Shown here piece by piece: positions 35,156-43,446 of a stretch of DNA of 43,446 nt (its first letter is position 1; each line of letters opens with the position of its first letter). Made by a program: the position numbers and the translations under genes. The notes under the pieces are model-generated. The model ran no database searches and was not told the DNA's origin. It saw nothing but the letters and a program-made list of their open reading frames with translations. The DNA comes from JARRRL01 sp037380725 (lineage in GTDB: Bacteria; Pseudomonadota; Gammaproteobacteria; Pseudomonadales; JANQJO01): NCBI GenBank assembly GCA_037380725.1, contig JARRRL010000030.1:1-43446 (forward strand). The letters run 5' to 3'.

Positions 35156-36181
35156 CTAAAGGGTGCTGGCTTGTGCTTGTACCTGGGTGGTGAGCCACGT
35201 TTTCAGAATGGCTTGTTGCGCGTCTAGGCTGAGGCGCGCTCCAAAAGTTTTGACCAACTCGGCTGAGGCGGCGATGGCGAGATTGCCGGCGCTCAGGTAG
35301 TCATGCCCATGCGTGATGGCGTAGAGAAAAGCACCCGCAAACATGTCGCCAGCGCCAACTGTGTCCGTGGCGCGCACTGGGTTGCCGGGCAGTGTGGTGC
35401 ATCGCTGGCCGTCGTAGATCAGTGCGCCGCGAGCTCCCAAGGTAATGACAAAGGTGTCTGCTCGTGTTTTGAGCGCTTCAACAGCCTGTTGCAACGTGGT
35501 GCAAGTTGCCCACTGTAAGGCTTCTTGTTCGTTGCAAAACAAGAGATCCAGGTGGTCTCCCGCCATTTCACTCAATCCGTCGCGAAAAAAATTCACCATG
35601 TTGGGATCGGAGAAGGTCATGGCCACGCGTGTGTTTTTGGCGTGCGCGAGAGCATGGGTTTGAATGGCGGCGTCGCGCCCGGTCGGTGAGGTCACCAAAT
35701 AGCCTTCCAGATAGACAAAATCCGCTGCTTCAATGGCAGAGGTGTTCAGCTCTTTGGTAGAAATATACTCTGAAATACCTAAGTATGTGTGCAGAGTGCG
35801 ATCAGCGTCATCGGTTACCATCACCAGACATTTACCGGTTGCAGCGGTCGTGTCGAGTTGATCTAGCTGTAAATTGCTGTGGACGCCGGTATGGTGCAAA
35901 TCTGATGCAAAAAAGCGCCCAGCCTCATCGTCAGCGACTTTGCATGTGAAATATCCTTGGCCGCCAAATTGTTGAAGCGCAATGACGGTGTTGGCGGCGG
36001 AGCCGCCGCAGCTGCGTTTGACAGGTTGAGCGCGCAGCGCGGCGATGGTGTTTTCTTGAGCGTCTGCGTTGATCAGTGTCGTAAGGCCTTTGTCGATGCC
36101 ATGGGCTTGTAGAAATGTTTCATCAACGGTGTATTCCAGATCAACTAAGGCGTTTCCAATGGCATAGACGTGATACTTCAT
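35156..36181 (-). CDS. PfkB-family carbohydrate/adenosine kinase
   Basis: A 341-residue cytoplasmic kinase of the ribokinase/PfkB family, most like bacterial adenosine kinases. The N-terminal signature is in KRSCGGSAANTVIALQQFGG and the catalytic signature is DTVGAGDMFAGAFLY with its active-site aspartate. YHVYAIGNALVDLEYTV starts the first strand. Adenosine kinase phosphorylates adenosine to AMP in purine salvage; a fructose or other nucleoside specificity cannot be ruled out. The ATG has AAGGAA about 11 bases upstream. It appears to be the first gene of a unit with the Rieske and aspartoacylase genes. Confidence 0.9.
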   Translation of the reverse strand: MKYHVYAIGNALVDLEYTVDETFLQAHGIDKGLTTLINADAQENTIAALRAQPVKRSCGGSAANTVIALQQFGGQGYFTCKVADDEAGRFFASDLHHTGVHSNLQLDQLDTTAATGKCLVMVTDDADRTLHTYLGISEYISTKELNTSAIEAADFVYLEGYLVTSPTGRDAAIQTHALAHAKNTRVAMTFSDPNMVNFFRDGLSEMAGDHLDLLFCNEQEALQWATCTTLQQAVEALKTRADTFVITLGARGALIYDGQRCTTLPGNPVRATDTVGAGDMFAGAFLYAITHGHDYLSAGNLAIAASAELVKTFGARLSLDAQQAILKTWLTTQVQAQASTL

Positions 36182-36368
36182 AGTAAAACGATTCCTTCAA
36201 GGTACTTGTTTGGAGCGTGTAGTGATTTTTGAAGAACTTAGGGCGTGCTCCTTGGTTTGATCATGAAGGATTGTGGCCAAGGAGGGCGCTTGAATTGCCA
36301 CCGAGTGTTGTCAAATGGACGATGACTAAAGGGGTGGTGAAACTGATAGGAAAAAGGGTGCGAAGTTT

Positions 36369-38642
36369 GTGTTCAAGCGCAAAAAGGAATCTCGAATAAA
36401 GAACCAGACCGATAGGCGATCTGTGTGGCGACACGTGTTGGCTTGTGTTGTTTTATGCTTTGCTGTGGGCATGATTTTGTTCGTTGGGCTTTTGTTGTAT
36501 CTGGACGTGCAAGTTTTGGCACGTTTTTCCGGTGATGAAAAATGGCGTGTTCCGGGCAAAGTGTATGCGCGTGCTTTGGAAATGTATTCCGGCGCTCTGC
36601 TCAGTAAAGAGATGCTGCATGCCGAGTTGGAATTATTGCGGTATGAGCGGGTGTCGCAAAAACCGTCCCGCCCGGGCACGTATCGGATCCGAAAAGACCG
36701 CATAGATTTGGTTACGCGCGGCTTTCAATTTTGGGATGGGGTGGAACCTCAAGCGGAGGCCGAAGTGGTTTTTCGAGGTGCTTATGTGAGCGCTTTGCAG
36801 AATGGCCGTGGTGAACCTCAAGCTATCGTGCGTTTGGAACCCGCTTTGATCGGTGGGTTTTTCCCTGAGCATCGGGAAGATCGATTGTTGATTGCCTTGT
36901 CGGATACGCCACAGGTTTTGCTGGATGCGCTCATGTTGGTGGAAGATCGCCGCTTTTATTCCCATTGGGGAGTCTCGTTACGAGGCATGGCGCGTGCGTT
37001 CTTGGTGAATATGCAGCAAGGACGGGTTACGCAAGGGGGGAGTACCCTAACGCAGCAATTGGTGAAGAATTATTTTCTGCACAGTGAACGAACGGTGTCG
37101 CGCAAAATAAAAGAAGTACTCATGGCGGTGTTGTTGGAGCTGCATTTCAGTAAAGAAGAGTTACTGGAAGCTTATCTGAATGAAGTGTATTTGGGGCAGG
37201 CGGGTTCGAGAGCGATTCACGGTTTTGGTCTAGCCAGTTATCACTATTTTGGTCGACCGCTGTCGTCGATTGATGTGGAGCAGTGGGCCCTGTTGGTGGC
37301 CTTGGTGAAAGGTCCTTCGTACTACGATCCGCGTCGGCATCCTGAACGTGCGCGAGCGCGACGTAATCAAGTGCTGGCGATGATGGCGGAAGCGGGATTG
37401 TTGAATTCAGAAGAACTGACTCGTATCGCTTCACGGCCACTCGGTGTGTTGCCGGGGACGCGCGATGCGGTAAATATGTATCCAGCTTTTATGGATTTGG
37501 TGCGTCGTCAATTGCAGCAGACGTATCCAGAAGACGTCCTCAGTTCTGAGGGTTTGATGATTTTTACCACCTTGGATCCGCAAGTGCAGGCTGTGGTGGA
37601 AAGAGAAGTTGCCCAGAGGGTGCCTGTGTTGGCGCGTTCGTCGCGTGGTGGCTCACGTGGCGCAGACGATGATTTACAGGCAGCGGTGGTGGTGTCCGCT
37701 CCCGAATCTGGCGAAGTATTGTCAGTGGTGGGGGGGACGGCGGTGAAAATGGCAGGATTCAATCGCGCTTTGGATGCCAAACGTCCTGTTGGATCAATTA
37801 TTAAGCCGTTTGTATACATGGCTGCGTTGATGGAAGCCGATTATCGCTTGAATACAGTGATTTCTGATGGGCCCTTTCAGTTATCGCAAGCCAATGGGAA
37901 AGTCTGGAAACCGAAGAACTTTGATGAAATCAGTCATGGCGATGTGTTGTTACAAGAAGCATTGGTGAATTCCTACAACCAAGCGACAGCACGCTTGGCG
38001 ATGGACGTGGGCATGGAAAAAGTGGTGCGCTTGTTGGATGTGATGGGCTTGGAACGACGTGTGCGTCCGTTGCCTGCGGTTGCGTTGGGCGCCTTGGATT
38101 TATCACCGTTTGAGGTCATGCAGTTGTACCAGACGCCGGCGCCCGTCACCTTTGAGATGAAACACGCATTGCGTACGGTGGTGGAGCGTGGCACCGCGCG
38201 TTCCTTGGGTTCGTATTGGACTCAAGCTCCCGTTATTGCAGGTAAAACAGGCACTACGGATGATTGGCGCGACAGTTGGTTTGCGGGGATGAGTGGCAAT
38301 TACTTAGCTGTGGTGTGGGTCGGTCGTGATGACAACACGCCGGCTGGATTGACTGGAGCGCGAGGCGCTTTAAAAATTTGGGGGGGCGTGATGTCACAGC
38401 TACCTGTTCAAAGCTTACGCTTGCGCTTGCCGGAGGGTTATGAGTATGTTTGGGTGCATCCGTCTAATGGTGTTGTGGTTGAAGCCAATTGTGAGCATTC
38501 GGTGCGGGTGGCGATTCAATCGGAGTTTGTGCCGCAATGGCCTGGAAATTGTTGGGGGGAAACGTATCCGGAGCAGCGACAACCGAAACCGCATGAACTG
38601 AGACGGCGTGGTATATTGCGTTTGTGGCCGTGGTTGGATTGA
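36369..38642 (+). CDS. mrcB: penicillin-binding protein 1B, with internal deletion in the transpeptidase domain
   Basis: A bifunctional peptidoglycan synthase anchored in the inner membrane. The product has a cytoplasmic N-terminus, one membrane helix (about 22-47) and a UB2H-like domain (about 60-150). The GT51 glycosyltransferase (about 165-335) has VEDRRFYSHWG (catalytic Glu192) and GGSTLTQQLVKNYFL. The transpeptidase has SIIK (Ser476), SYN (Ser535) and KTGTT (Lys626). Between LSPFEVMQLYQT and HALRTVVERGTARSL about 35 residues present in E. coli and Pseudomonas PBP1b are absent, without loss of frame. At 757 residues it is slightly short. The start is a GTG with AAGGG upstream. It converges on fbp across the assembly gap. 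Confidence 0.95.
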   Translation: MFKRKKESRIKNQTDRRSVWRHVLACVVLCFAVGMILFVGLLLYLDVQVLARFSGDEKWRVPGKVYARALEMYSGALLSKEMLHAELELLRYERVSQKPSRPGTYRIRKDRIDLVTRGFQFWDGVEPQAEAEVVFRGAYVSALQNGRGEPQAIVRLEPALIGGFFPEHREDRLLIALSDTPQVLLDALMLVEDRRFYSHWGVSLRGMARAFLVNMQQGRVTQGGSTLTQQLVKNYFLHSERTVSRKIKEVLMAVLLELHFSKEELLEAYLNEVYLGQAGSRAIHGFGLASYHYFGRPLSSIDVEQWALLVALVKGPSYYDPRRHPERARARRNQVLAMMAEAGLLNSEELTRIASRPLGVLPGTRDAVNMYPAFMDLVRRQLQQTYPEDVLSSEGLMIFTTLDPQVQAVVEREVAQRVPVLARSSRGGSRGADDDLQAAVVVSAPESGEVLSVVGGTAVKMAGFNRALDAKRPVGSIIKPFVYMAALMEADYRLNTVISDGPFQLSQANGKVWKPKNFDEISHGDVLLQEALVNSYNQATARLAMDVGMEKVVRLLDVMGLERRVRPLPAVALGALDLSPFEVMQLYQTPAPVTFEMKHALRTVVERGTARSLGSYWTQAPVIAGKTGTTDDWRDSWFAGMSGNYLAVVWVGRDDNTPAGLTGARGALKIWGGVMSQLPVQSLRLRLPEGYEYVWVHPSNGVVVEANCEHSVRVAIQSEFVPQWPGNCWGETYPEQRQPKPHELRRRGILRLWPWLD

Positions 38643-38671
38643 GAGGATTGCCGCTGATTTTTTCTTTAAGG

Positions 38672-38732
38672 NNNNNNNNNNNNNNNNNNNNNNNNNNNNN
38701 NNNNNNNNNNNNNNNNNNNNNNNNNNNNNNNN
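38672..38732. other. assembly gap (61 N)
   Basis: A run of 61 undetermined bases lies just after the mrcB stop and at the 3' end of fbp. The real gap size is unknown. Reading frames drawn across it are artefacts. Confidence 0.99.
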
Positions 38733-39740
38733 CGTGACGGTGTTTGTCATAAACGCTTCTGCGCGGTTTACCATGTCGCGGGAGCCAATAAAATAGGGCG
38801 TGCGTTGATGCAATTCTGTGGGCTCAATTTCAAGGATGCGTCGGTAGCCATCGCTGGCCTTTCCTCCGGCTTGTTCTATGAGAAAAGCCAGAGGATTGCA
38901 CTCGTAGAGTAGGCGCAGTTTGCCATTTGGGTGATTACTATACGATGGGTAAATGTAAATGCCGCCTTTGATGAGATTGCGGTGAACATCCGATACCAGT
39001 GAGCCAATATAACGTAAGGTATAGGGGCGATTGGTTGCCGCATCGATTTCTTGGCAGTATTTGATATATTGCTTGACGCCCTTGGGAAAGTGGACGTAAT
39101 TGCCCTCGTTGATGGAGTAAATGTTTCCGGTTGGGGGTGTTGTCATGTTTTCGTGTGACAGGTAAAACACGCCGATGGATGGGTCAAAGGTAAATGCATG
39201 CACGCCGTGCCCAGAAGTGTAAACCAAAACGGTTGATGAGCCGAACACAATATACCCGGCGGCAATTTGAGCGGTCCCCTTTTGTAAAAAATCCTCGCGA
39301 GTGACGGGGCTGTCAGGGGGTGATACGCGTTGATAAATAGAAAAAATCGTTCCAACTGCTACGTTGACATCGATATTGGAAGAACCGTCGACGGGGTCAA
39401 TCAGTAAGACGTAATTGCTGCCAATGGCGTGTTGTTGCGTGAATTCAACGAAATCGTCTTCTTCTTCAGAAGCCAAACCGCAGACGTGCCCTCGGGCGCC
39501 CAATGCGGCTTTGAACTTTTCGTTGGCGTACACATCCAACTTCTGTTGCATCTCACCTTGTATGTTGTCGGCACCCGCAGAGCCGAGGATGTCAGCCAGA
39601 CCCGCTTTGTTAATTTCGCGATGCACCAGCTTGGATGCCAATTTTATGGCATTGATAATTTTGCCGAGATCACCGGGTATTTCGGGGTAACGCAGCTGTT
39701 CTTGAATAATGAATTCGCCCAGTGTGATGAGGTCAGACAT
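38733..39740 (-). CDS. fbp: fructose-1,6-bisphosphatase class I, C-terminus in gap
   Basis: This gluconeogenic enzyme hydrolyses fructose 1,6-bisphosphate to fructose 6-phosphate. Visible motifs are the metal-binding DPVDGSSNIDVNVAVGTIF, EEEDDF for the early acidic site, and the substrate-binding region LRLLYECNPLAFLIEQAGGKASDG. The start ATG at 39740 (MSDLITLGEFIIQ) matches the usual family start; the frame is open 78 bases further. The known sequence ends at about 336 residues, after FIGSRDMVNRAEAFM. That is near the normal C-terminus, so only a few residues and the stop should lie in the gap. Confidence 0.95.
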
Positions 39741-39992
39741 AACGTGGTATCGGCTCCCTGTGTTTTTAAGTTTGTACGGATTGCGCCTGATTCTCGCCTG
39801 TCCATGCTGTGAATACAAGTGGGGGTGTTTGTGATTGTACTGTCTTCCGTTCTTGCGGTGTTTCGCCTACCATGGCTGCTCACTGATGTCTGGCTGTACA
39901 CTGGTTTTTGAATGTTTGCGGGTATTTTCGGCGTGGGGGTTTACGGCCTAGTGAAAGTGGGCTTTCGATGCTGAGATGCCGAGGAGGTTTCT

Positions 39993-40733
39993 ATGCGGCA
40001 AGTGGGTAAAGAGCTTAAAAAGATTTGTAAAAATAGTCTGTCCATGCGGGTTGTTAATCGATTCACCTTGTTGAATCGATGGCGCGTGAAACGGCGATGG
40101 AATGATGTCCCGAGAATCATTACCCTTTGTGGGGTCTGGCCGATGCTTATATTTGGTGCTGTGACAATGAGCGCGTGCTCGACAACACCGAGTTTTGAAG
40201 CGCCTCAGCCCCCACCGTATCACCGTGAGCCACTGGGTCGCGCGTATCCGGCGCCTCATGATCGTGAGGTACTGCGTACGCCGGATGACTCCTCGGGGGT
40301 GGAGGTGATTCGGATACCAGAAGATCAGTCGTATCCCGATGAACCGGATTGGGTGGAGGAATCGGATTCGTCGGAAGCGGCGGACGACGATGCCGCGTTA
40401 TATTCGGTCGAAGTACGATTATTAGCCGATGCAAAGCGGTATGTTAATACGGGTCGATTGCAGTTGGCGTCAGCGTCCATCGAGCGTGCGCTTCGTATTA
40501 ATCCACATTCGTCTTTGGCGCTCTATGAGCTGGCTAAGATTCACATGGCGCAGTCGGAACCTCGAGACGCTGAGCAGCTGTTGTTGAAAGCCATTTCGGA
40601 TGCACGATACGATGCGCGCAGCCGTGATAAAGCGTTTCAACGGCAAGTGTGGCAGTTGGTGTTGGAAGCAAGACGTGCTTTACGAGATGGGCCTGGCATT
40701 ATCGAAGCGCAGGCTCGATTGAGGGGGCTGTGA
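39993..40733 (+). CDS. TPR-containing lipoprotein
   Basis: A 246-residue predicted lipoprotein. The start ATG at 39993 has a strong GAGGAGG site 6 bases upstream but gives a very long basic N-region of about 40 residues. The hydrophobic stretch that follows (about 42-60) ends at VTMSACSTTP, a good lipobox. A later ATG (PMLIFGA) could be the real start. The mature part begins with a Pro/Asp/Glu-rich linker, then TPR-like helices (LLADAKRYVNTGRLQLASAS, ALYELAKIHMAQSEPRDAEQ). Such proteins often serve as outer-membrane scaffolds. Partners are not known. Confidence 0.8.
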   Translation: MRQVGKELKKICKNSLSMRVVNRFTLLNRWRVKRRWNDVPRIITLCGVWPMLIFGAVTMSACSTTPSFEAPQPPPYHREPLGRAYPAPHDREVLRTPDDSSGVEVIRIPEDQSYPDEPDWVEESDSSEAADDDAALYSVEVRLLADAKRYVNTGRLQLASASIERALRINPHSSLALYELAKIHMAQSEPRDAEQLLLKAISDARYDARSRDKAFQRQVWQLVLEARRALRDGPGIIEAQARLRGL

Positions 40734-41043
40734 TGGCGGAATACATTTTTGTTTGATCAAAAAATAAAAAATCAAGACAAGAAGAGACGCACTTTGAAAC
40801 AATTTTGTAAAATTGGATCAGACTTGTGTAAGTTTGTGTAGGGTAGACTGACTTGTGTAGCGTTGTGTAGAACGATGCAGAAAGCGCTTTGCAATGTGCC
40901 GCGGTTCACGTTAGCCTGCTATGGAGGACTTTCATTGTTACATGGGTTGTGCTGTAGTAGACTTGCTTTTTTATCTTGTTTGGGTCTTTTGGTATCGGTG
41001 AGACTAACTGAATCGAATCGAACTGGTTTGAGTGAGAACGATC
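40734..41043. other. intergenic region with AT-rich inverted repeat
   Basis: This 310-bp stretch follows the TPR lipoprotein gene. TTTTTG and CAAAAA form a small hairpin at about 40746-40763. The remainder shows nothing I can name, and the short open frame from 40863 lacks a ribosome site. Confidence 0.45.
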
Positions 41044-41355
41044 ATGACAACGACCATATCAGCGGTTTCAGGGGGGGCAGCCTCAGAGACTGAGCACGAT
41101 GTTTCTTCTTCAGAGCGATCTACGCGCTCGTGTGCTCGAGATCGTGATAAAGATGATGTAGAAGATAACAATGGGATGCTCGTCAACGTTGAGGCGAAAT
41201 TTGCTGCTCTGTTTCAGAATGGTTTTTTCAGTGCGACGCCCAGTATAGCCATGGACCCAGATGGAGCCGGCGGCGCATTGACCGCCGCACCGCAAACCGA
41301 ATCCGCCAGTCAGATTCTCTTTCGTATGCACAATCAAGACACGATTTGCGGTTGA
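41044..41355 (+). CDS. hypothetical small Ser/Asp-rich protein
   Basis: A 103-residue frame with no family I recognise. The N-terminal part is rich in Ser, Thr, Asp and Arg (SSSERSTRSCARDRDKDDVE); the second half is more ordinary (LVNVEAKFAALFQNGFFSA). No signal peptide, membrane helix or motif is visible. The ATG at 41044 has only a weak GAGA-type ribosome site. It ends 28 bases before the 3' end of the convergent glycosyltransferase-like gene. It may be real, given its neighbour, but coding is not proven. Confidence 0.4.
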   Translation: MTTTISAVSGGAASETEHDVSSSERSTRSCARDRDKDDVEDNNGMLVNVEAKFAALFQNGFFSATPSIAMDPDGAGGALTAAPQTESASQILFRMHNQDTICG

Positions 41356-41382
41356 GGTGAGGCGGGTTGTGCTTGAATCGAG

Positions 41383-42570
41383 TTACTGCGCGGTCTGTAG
41401 TTGCCAATCAGGTAATCTGGCGGTATCCATCGATTGTGATGAAGGTTTGTTTTTGGCCCACAGTGCGTAACTGGTATTGTTTGGCCTGCCCCTAAATATT
41501 TCCGAAATAATTTGCGATGCTTCACGATCATCTGAAATAGCGAAGCCGCCATGCCTTTGATACGGTTTCATGTCAGAGAATATGTTACCGGTTCTTTCTA
41601 AGACATACACTGGATTGGTGTCGTTGTCGATGAATTCTTCGCCGTAGGGGTAGGAGTACGTTTGGGATGTGATGTTGGGGTGGCGTTCGTGGTCGTATCG
41701 GGAATACGGCTTATCCGTAAGTGTGTCTGGTAGTGTGTCTGATGAGTGTGTACACGAAAACAGCGTACGCAGTTTTAGTTTTATCAATTTAGACAATAAT
41801 TTTTTGTTTATGGCAACCTGCAGCGGATGCGGTAAATGTTCGGATTCGTATTTGGTTTTCAAAGCCTGAGTTTGGCGCCTGGTGGATGCCGACATAACCC
41901 CTCCTTTGTGTTTAGGCAGCATGGTACTGGCCAGTAATCGGTGAGCCAGCTCTTCCAGCATGATCAGGGATTCTAGAGAATTGCTATTGCTAACCGCTAC
42001 CCAGGTGTGGAAAAGATTAAGCGGACAGATGAAGTTTTTGTTGGTACTTGGGATGGGGGCGAATTTTTCAGTTGTGAGTGTAGCTAGTCTGGGATTGGTA
42101 TCCATGCTTTTGCTGGTGCTGAGGGCGAGCTTTTTAGTCGTGGATGTGGCTAGTCTGAGGTCGGCATACACGCCGCCTTCCTGGTGTAATATCATAACGC
42201 GAGCGATGTCTGAGGCGGAATTTCCTTTGTTTCTGCTGATGGTTCTGTCCGTGTTCAGAAAATGCCACAGTATTTTTTGAGCGGGGCTGTGTGTTTCCAA
42301 ATCACCAATGCTTTTTAATGTGATGTTTGGGTTTTGGGGTAGCGCCGATAAATCTCCAGCCGATGGGCTGGTGAAGCATCGGCTTTTTTGATAGAAATGT
42401 TCGAATTTATTGATGTTATCAACCCATAAGTTGATGGATAAACCTGCACGCTTACTTGCTGCTTCGGGGCTGACGCCGCGAGCGGAAAGTTGTACTACTT
42501 CTTGCAAATGTTGTTGGGAAGGCATGTGGGGGCCAGTCCAGATCAGTTGCAAGTGATTGGGTATTGCCAT
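41383..42570 (-). CDS. DXD-type glycosyltransferase-like protein (effector candidate)
   Basis: A 395-residue protein resembling sugar-binding DXD glycosyltransferases, the fold shared by OCH1-like enzymes and the TcdA/TcdB toxin catalytic domains. It opens with IPNHLQLIWTGPHMP, like the usual IPKxIHxIWxG start. It then has NSASDIARVMILHQEGGVYADLR, here written in two parts: NSASDIARVMIL and HQEGGVYADLR. In the family the last motif reads GGVYxDxD, but the second Asp is replaced by Arg. Directly after it, a 12-residue segment is repeated with a 22-residue period (RLATSTTKKLAL, RLATLTTEKFAP). The ATG has a GGAG site 9 bases upstream. It has no signal peptide. A role in modifying host proteins is inference. 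Confidence 0.65.
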   Translation of the reverse strand: MAIPNHLQLIWTGPHMPSQQHLQEVVQLSARGVSPEAASKRAGLSINLWVDNINKFEHFYQKSRCFTSPSAGDLSALPQNPNITLKSIGDLETHSPAQKILWHFLNTDRTISRNKGNSASDIARVMILHQEGGVYADLRLATSTTKKLALSTSKSMDTNPRLATLTTEKFAPIPSTNKNFICPLNLFHTWVAVSNSNSLESLIMLEELAHRLLASTMLPKHKGGVMSASTRRQTQALKTKYESEHLPHPLQVAINKKLLSKLIKLKLRTLFSCTHSSDTLPDTLTDKPYSRYDHERHPNITSQTYSYPYGEEFIDNDTNPVYVLERTGNIFSDMKPYQRHGGFAISDDREASQIISEIFRGRPNNTSYALWAKNKPSSQSMDTARLPDWQLQTAQ

Positions 42571-42818
42571 TGTGAGTAACTCCGCGATGTAGAAAGTATA
42601 GCGGTTTCCGTAGTTTGAATTTTAACCTCCCTTTATTTCGCCTAGTTGTATTTTAACCTGACAGTAAACAAGTGATCAATACTAAACCGTTTTATTCCGG
42701 AACGATATAGCAATAAAGATCCAGCGTTGATCATTATTTGGTCATTTATTGGTGTGTATACCTCTGAGGAGATGCGCGTTGGGAATCGGTGGCGTATCTC
42801 CCCATTATCGGACAGTTT

Positions 42819-43446
42819 TTAATTATCCAATCGTCTCCATAAAACTTTTATAGGTTTCTTCGCGCCAGTGGTCGTGACCTGCTTGATATCGCTGTTGCTC
42901 AAGTTAAAGAAAGACGCTTCTAATCCGCTGCCTCGTATGATAGCGCTGCCTCGAACAATTTCCGAGAGCATTACGCCACTGGCTGCGTAGGTCTTGCCAT
43001 CGAGTGTGATTAAATCGCTGTCATTGATCTGGCCATCTTTATTGATGTCTATGTGTGATTTTTGGGGGTGTCCGCCATCTAAAGCGTTGAGGTAAGTGAT
43101 AAAAGAGTTGCCGCCTGTTTCGCAAGGATCGGCATGGGGGCGAATGGATATGAATGAAACGTTTTCGTTGATCAGTCGTGGTTGAACACTCAATCGTTCC
43201 CCCGCTCCTGCGTTTAAATTGGGATCGACCAGATCGATATACCATCCCCATTGGCCGCTCGAACCATTGTGCCATTCAATGGGGTTGGCTGAAGAGAGTC
43301 GATATGACGATCCATCGGCACGGGTGCCTGCGTGTAGAAAGCGTTGCTGCAGTAACTGCGATCGCCCGCTGACGGGTTGTCCCTGATCCCACACCGCATA
43401 GAACGTATTGGCTGGGTCGCTCAAACTTACGGCGCGATCGTACCAG
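42819..43446 (-). CDS. pilY1: PilY1-like type IV pilus protein, C-terminal part
   Basis: The C-terminal beta-propeller end of a PilY1/PilC-type pilus tip adhesin, cut by the right edge; the frame is open to the last base. Seen motifs are TFYAVWDQG, LLQQRFL, WGWYIDL and ERLSVQPRL, followed by DPCETGGNSFITYLNALDGG, all typical of PilY1 propellers. A segment DINKDGQINDSD has the spacing of an EF-hand or dockerin-type calcium loop, which fits known calcium control of PilY1. The rest of the gene, including any N-terminal adhesive domain, lies outside the window. The nearest visible candidate regulator of pili is algR. Confidence 0.88.
   Translation of the reverse strand, partial: WYDRAVSLSDPANTFYAVWDQGQPVSGRSQLLQQRFLHAGTRADGSSYRLSSANPIEWHNGSSGQWGWYIDLVDPNLNAGAGERLSVQPRLINENVSFISIRPHADPCETGGNSFITYLNALDGGHPQKSHIDINKDGQINDSDLITLDGKTYAASGVMLSEIVRGSAIIRGSGLEASFFNLSNSDIKQVTTTGAKKPIKVLWRRLDN

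Noticed and set aside
38415..38732. Minus-strand frame continuing fbp through the N run into mrcB
   Set aside because: It passes through undetermined bases and then lies antisense to the PBP1b coding region, so it is an artefact.

Overview
This window is a draft-assembly scaffold piece (one run of Ns at 38672-38732) from a Gram-negative bacterium, most likely a gammaproteobacterium. The housekeeping content and gene order resemble the Pseudomonas locus holding rho, trxA, ppx, ppk, hemB, algP, an FKBP gene, algQ, algR and the hemC-D-X-Y genes. A cbb3 oxidase gene, three chemoreceptor genes, a FliL-like gene and a PilY1-like gene indicate a motile, respiring bacterium with type IV pili. Base composition is close to balanced and no sharp compositional island is obvious by eye. 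I see no tRNA, rRNA, CRISPR array, transposase or phage gene.

Layout. At the left edge is the N-terminal part of ccoN (minus strand), then about 1.3 kb without a convincing gene, then a diheme cytochrome c lipoprotein. Next come an Aer-like PAS chemoreceptor, tex, gshA and a FliL-like protein. From 10.3 to 18 kb lie algQ/rsd, a WD40-like lipoprotein, an FKBP isomerase, a lysine-rich protein with an acidic tail at the algP position (apparently frameshifted twice), hemB and ppk1. A large chemoreceptor gene separates ppk1 from ppx. trxA and rho follow, then a minus-strand block: algR, a fused hemC-hemD gene, hemX and hemY (frameshifted). Upstream of algR, instead of the usual sensor-kinase gene, is a gene for a complete RING-H2 finger protein with a hydrophobic C-terminal half. 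A third chemoreceptor and a group encoding an adenosine-kinase-like enzyme, a Rieske protein and an aspartoacylase come next, then mrcB (PBP1b), fbp (cut by the gap) and a TPR lipoprotein. The right end holds a small serine-rich ORF, a DXD-type glycosyltransferase-like protein and the C-terminal end of a PilY1-like gene.

How it fits together. HemB, the HemC-HemD fusion, HemX and HemY cover tetrapyrrole synthesis from 5-aminolevulinate to uroporphyrinogen III, which feeds the cbb3 oxidase and the cytochrome c. Ppk1 and Ppx make and degrade polyphosphate. AlgQ, Rho, Tex and AlgR are global regulators of transcription or RNA. The RING-H2 protein and the glycosyltransferase-like protein have no obvious bacterial substrate. 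They look like eukaryote-directed effectors and suggest a host-associated lifestyle; this is an inference.

The window also shows several apparent one-base losses in otherwise good coding frames (the algP-position gene twice, hemY once), two in-frame losses inside conserved enzymes (the HemC C-terminus at the fusion point and a segment of the PBP1b transpeptidase domain), and many short tandem duplications of 6-19 bp in gene flanks.
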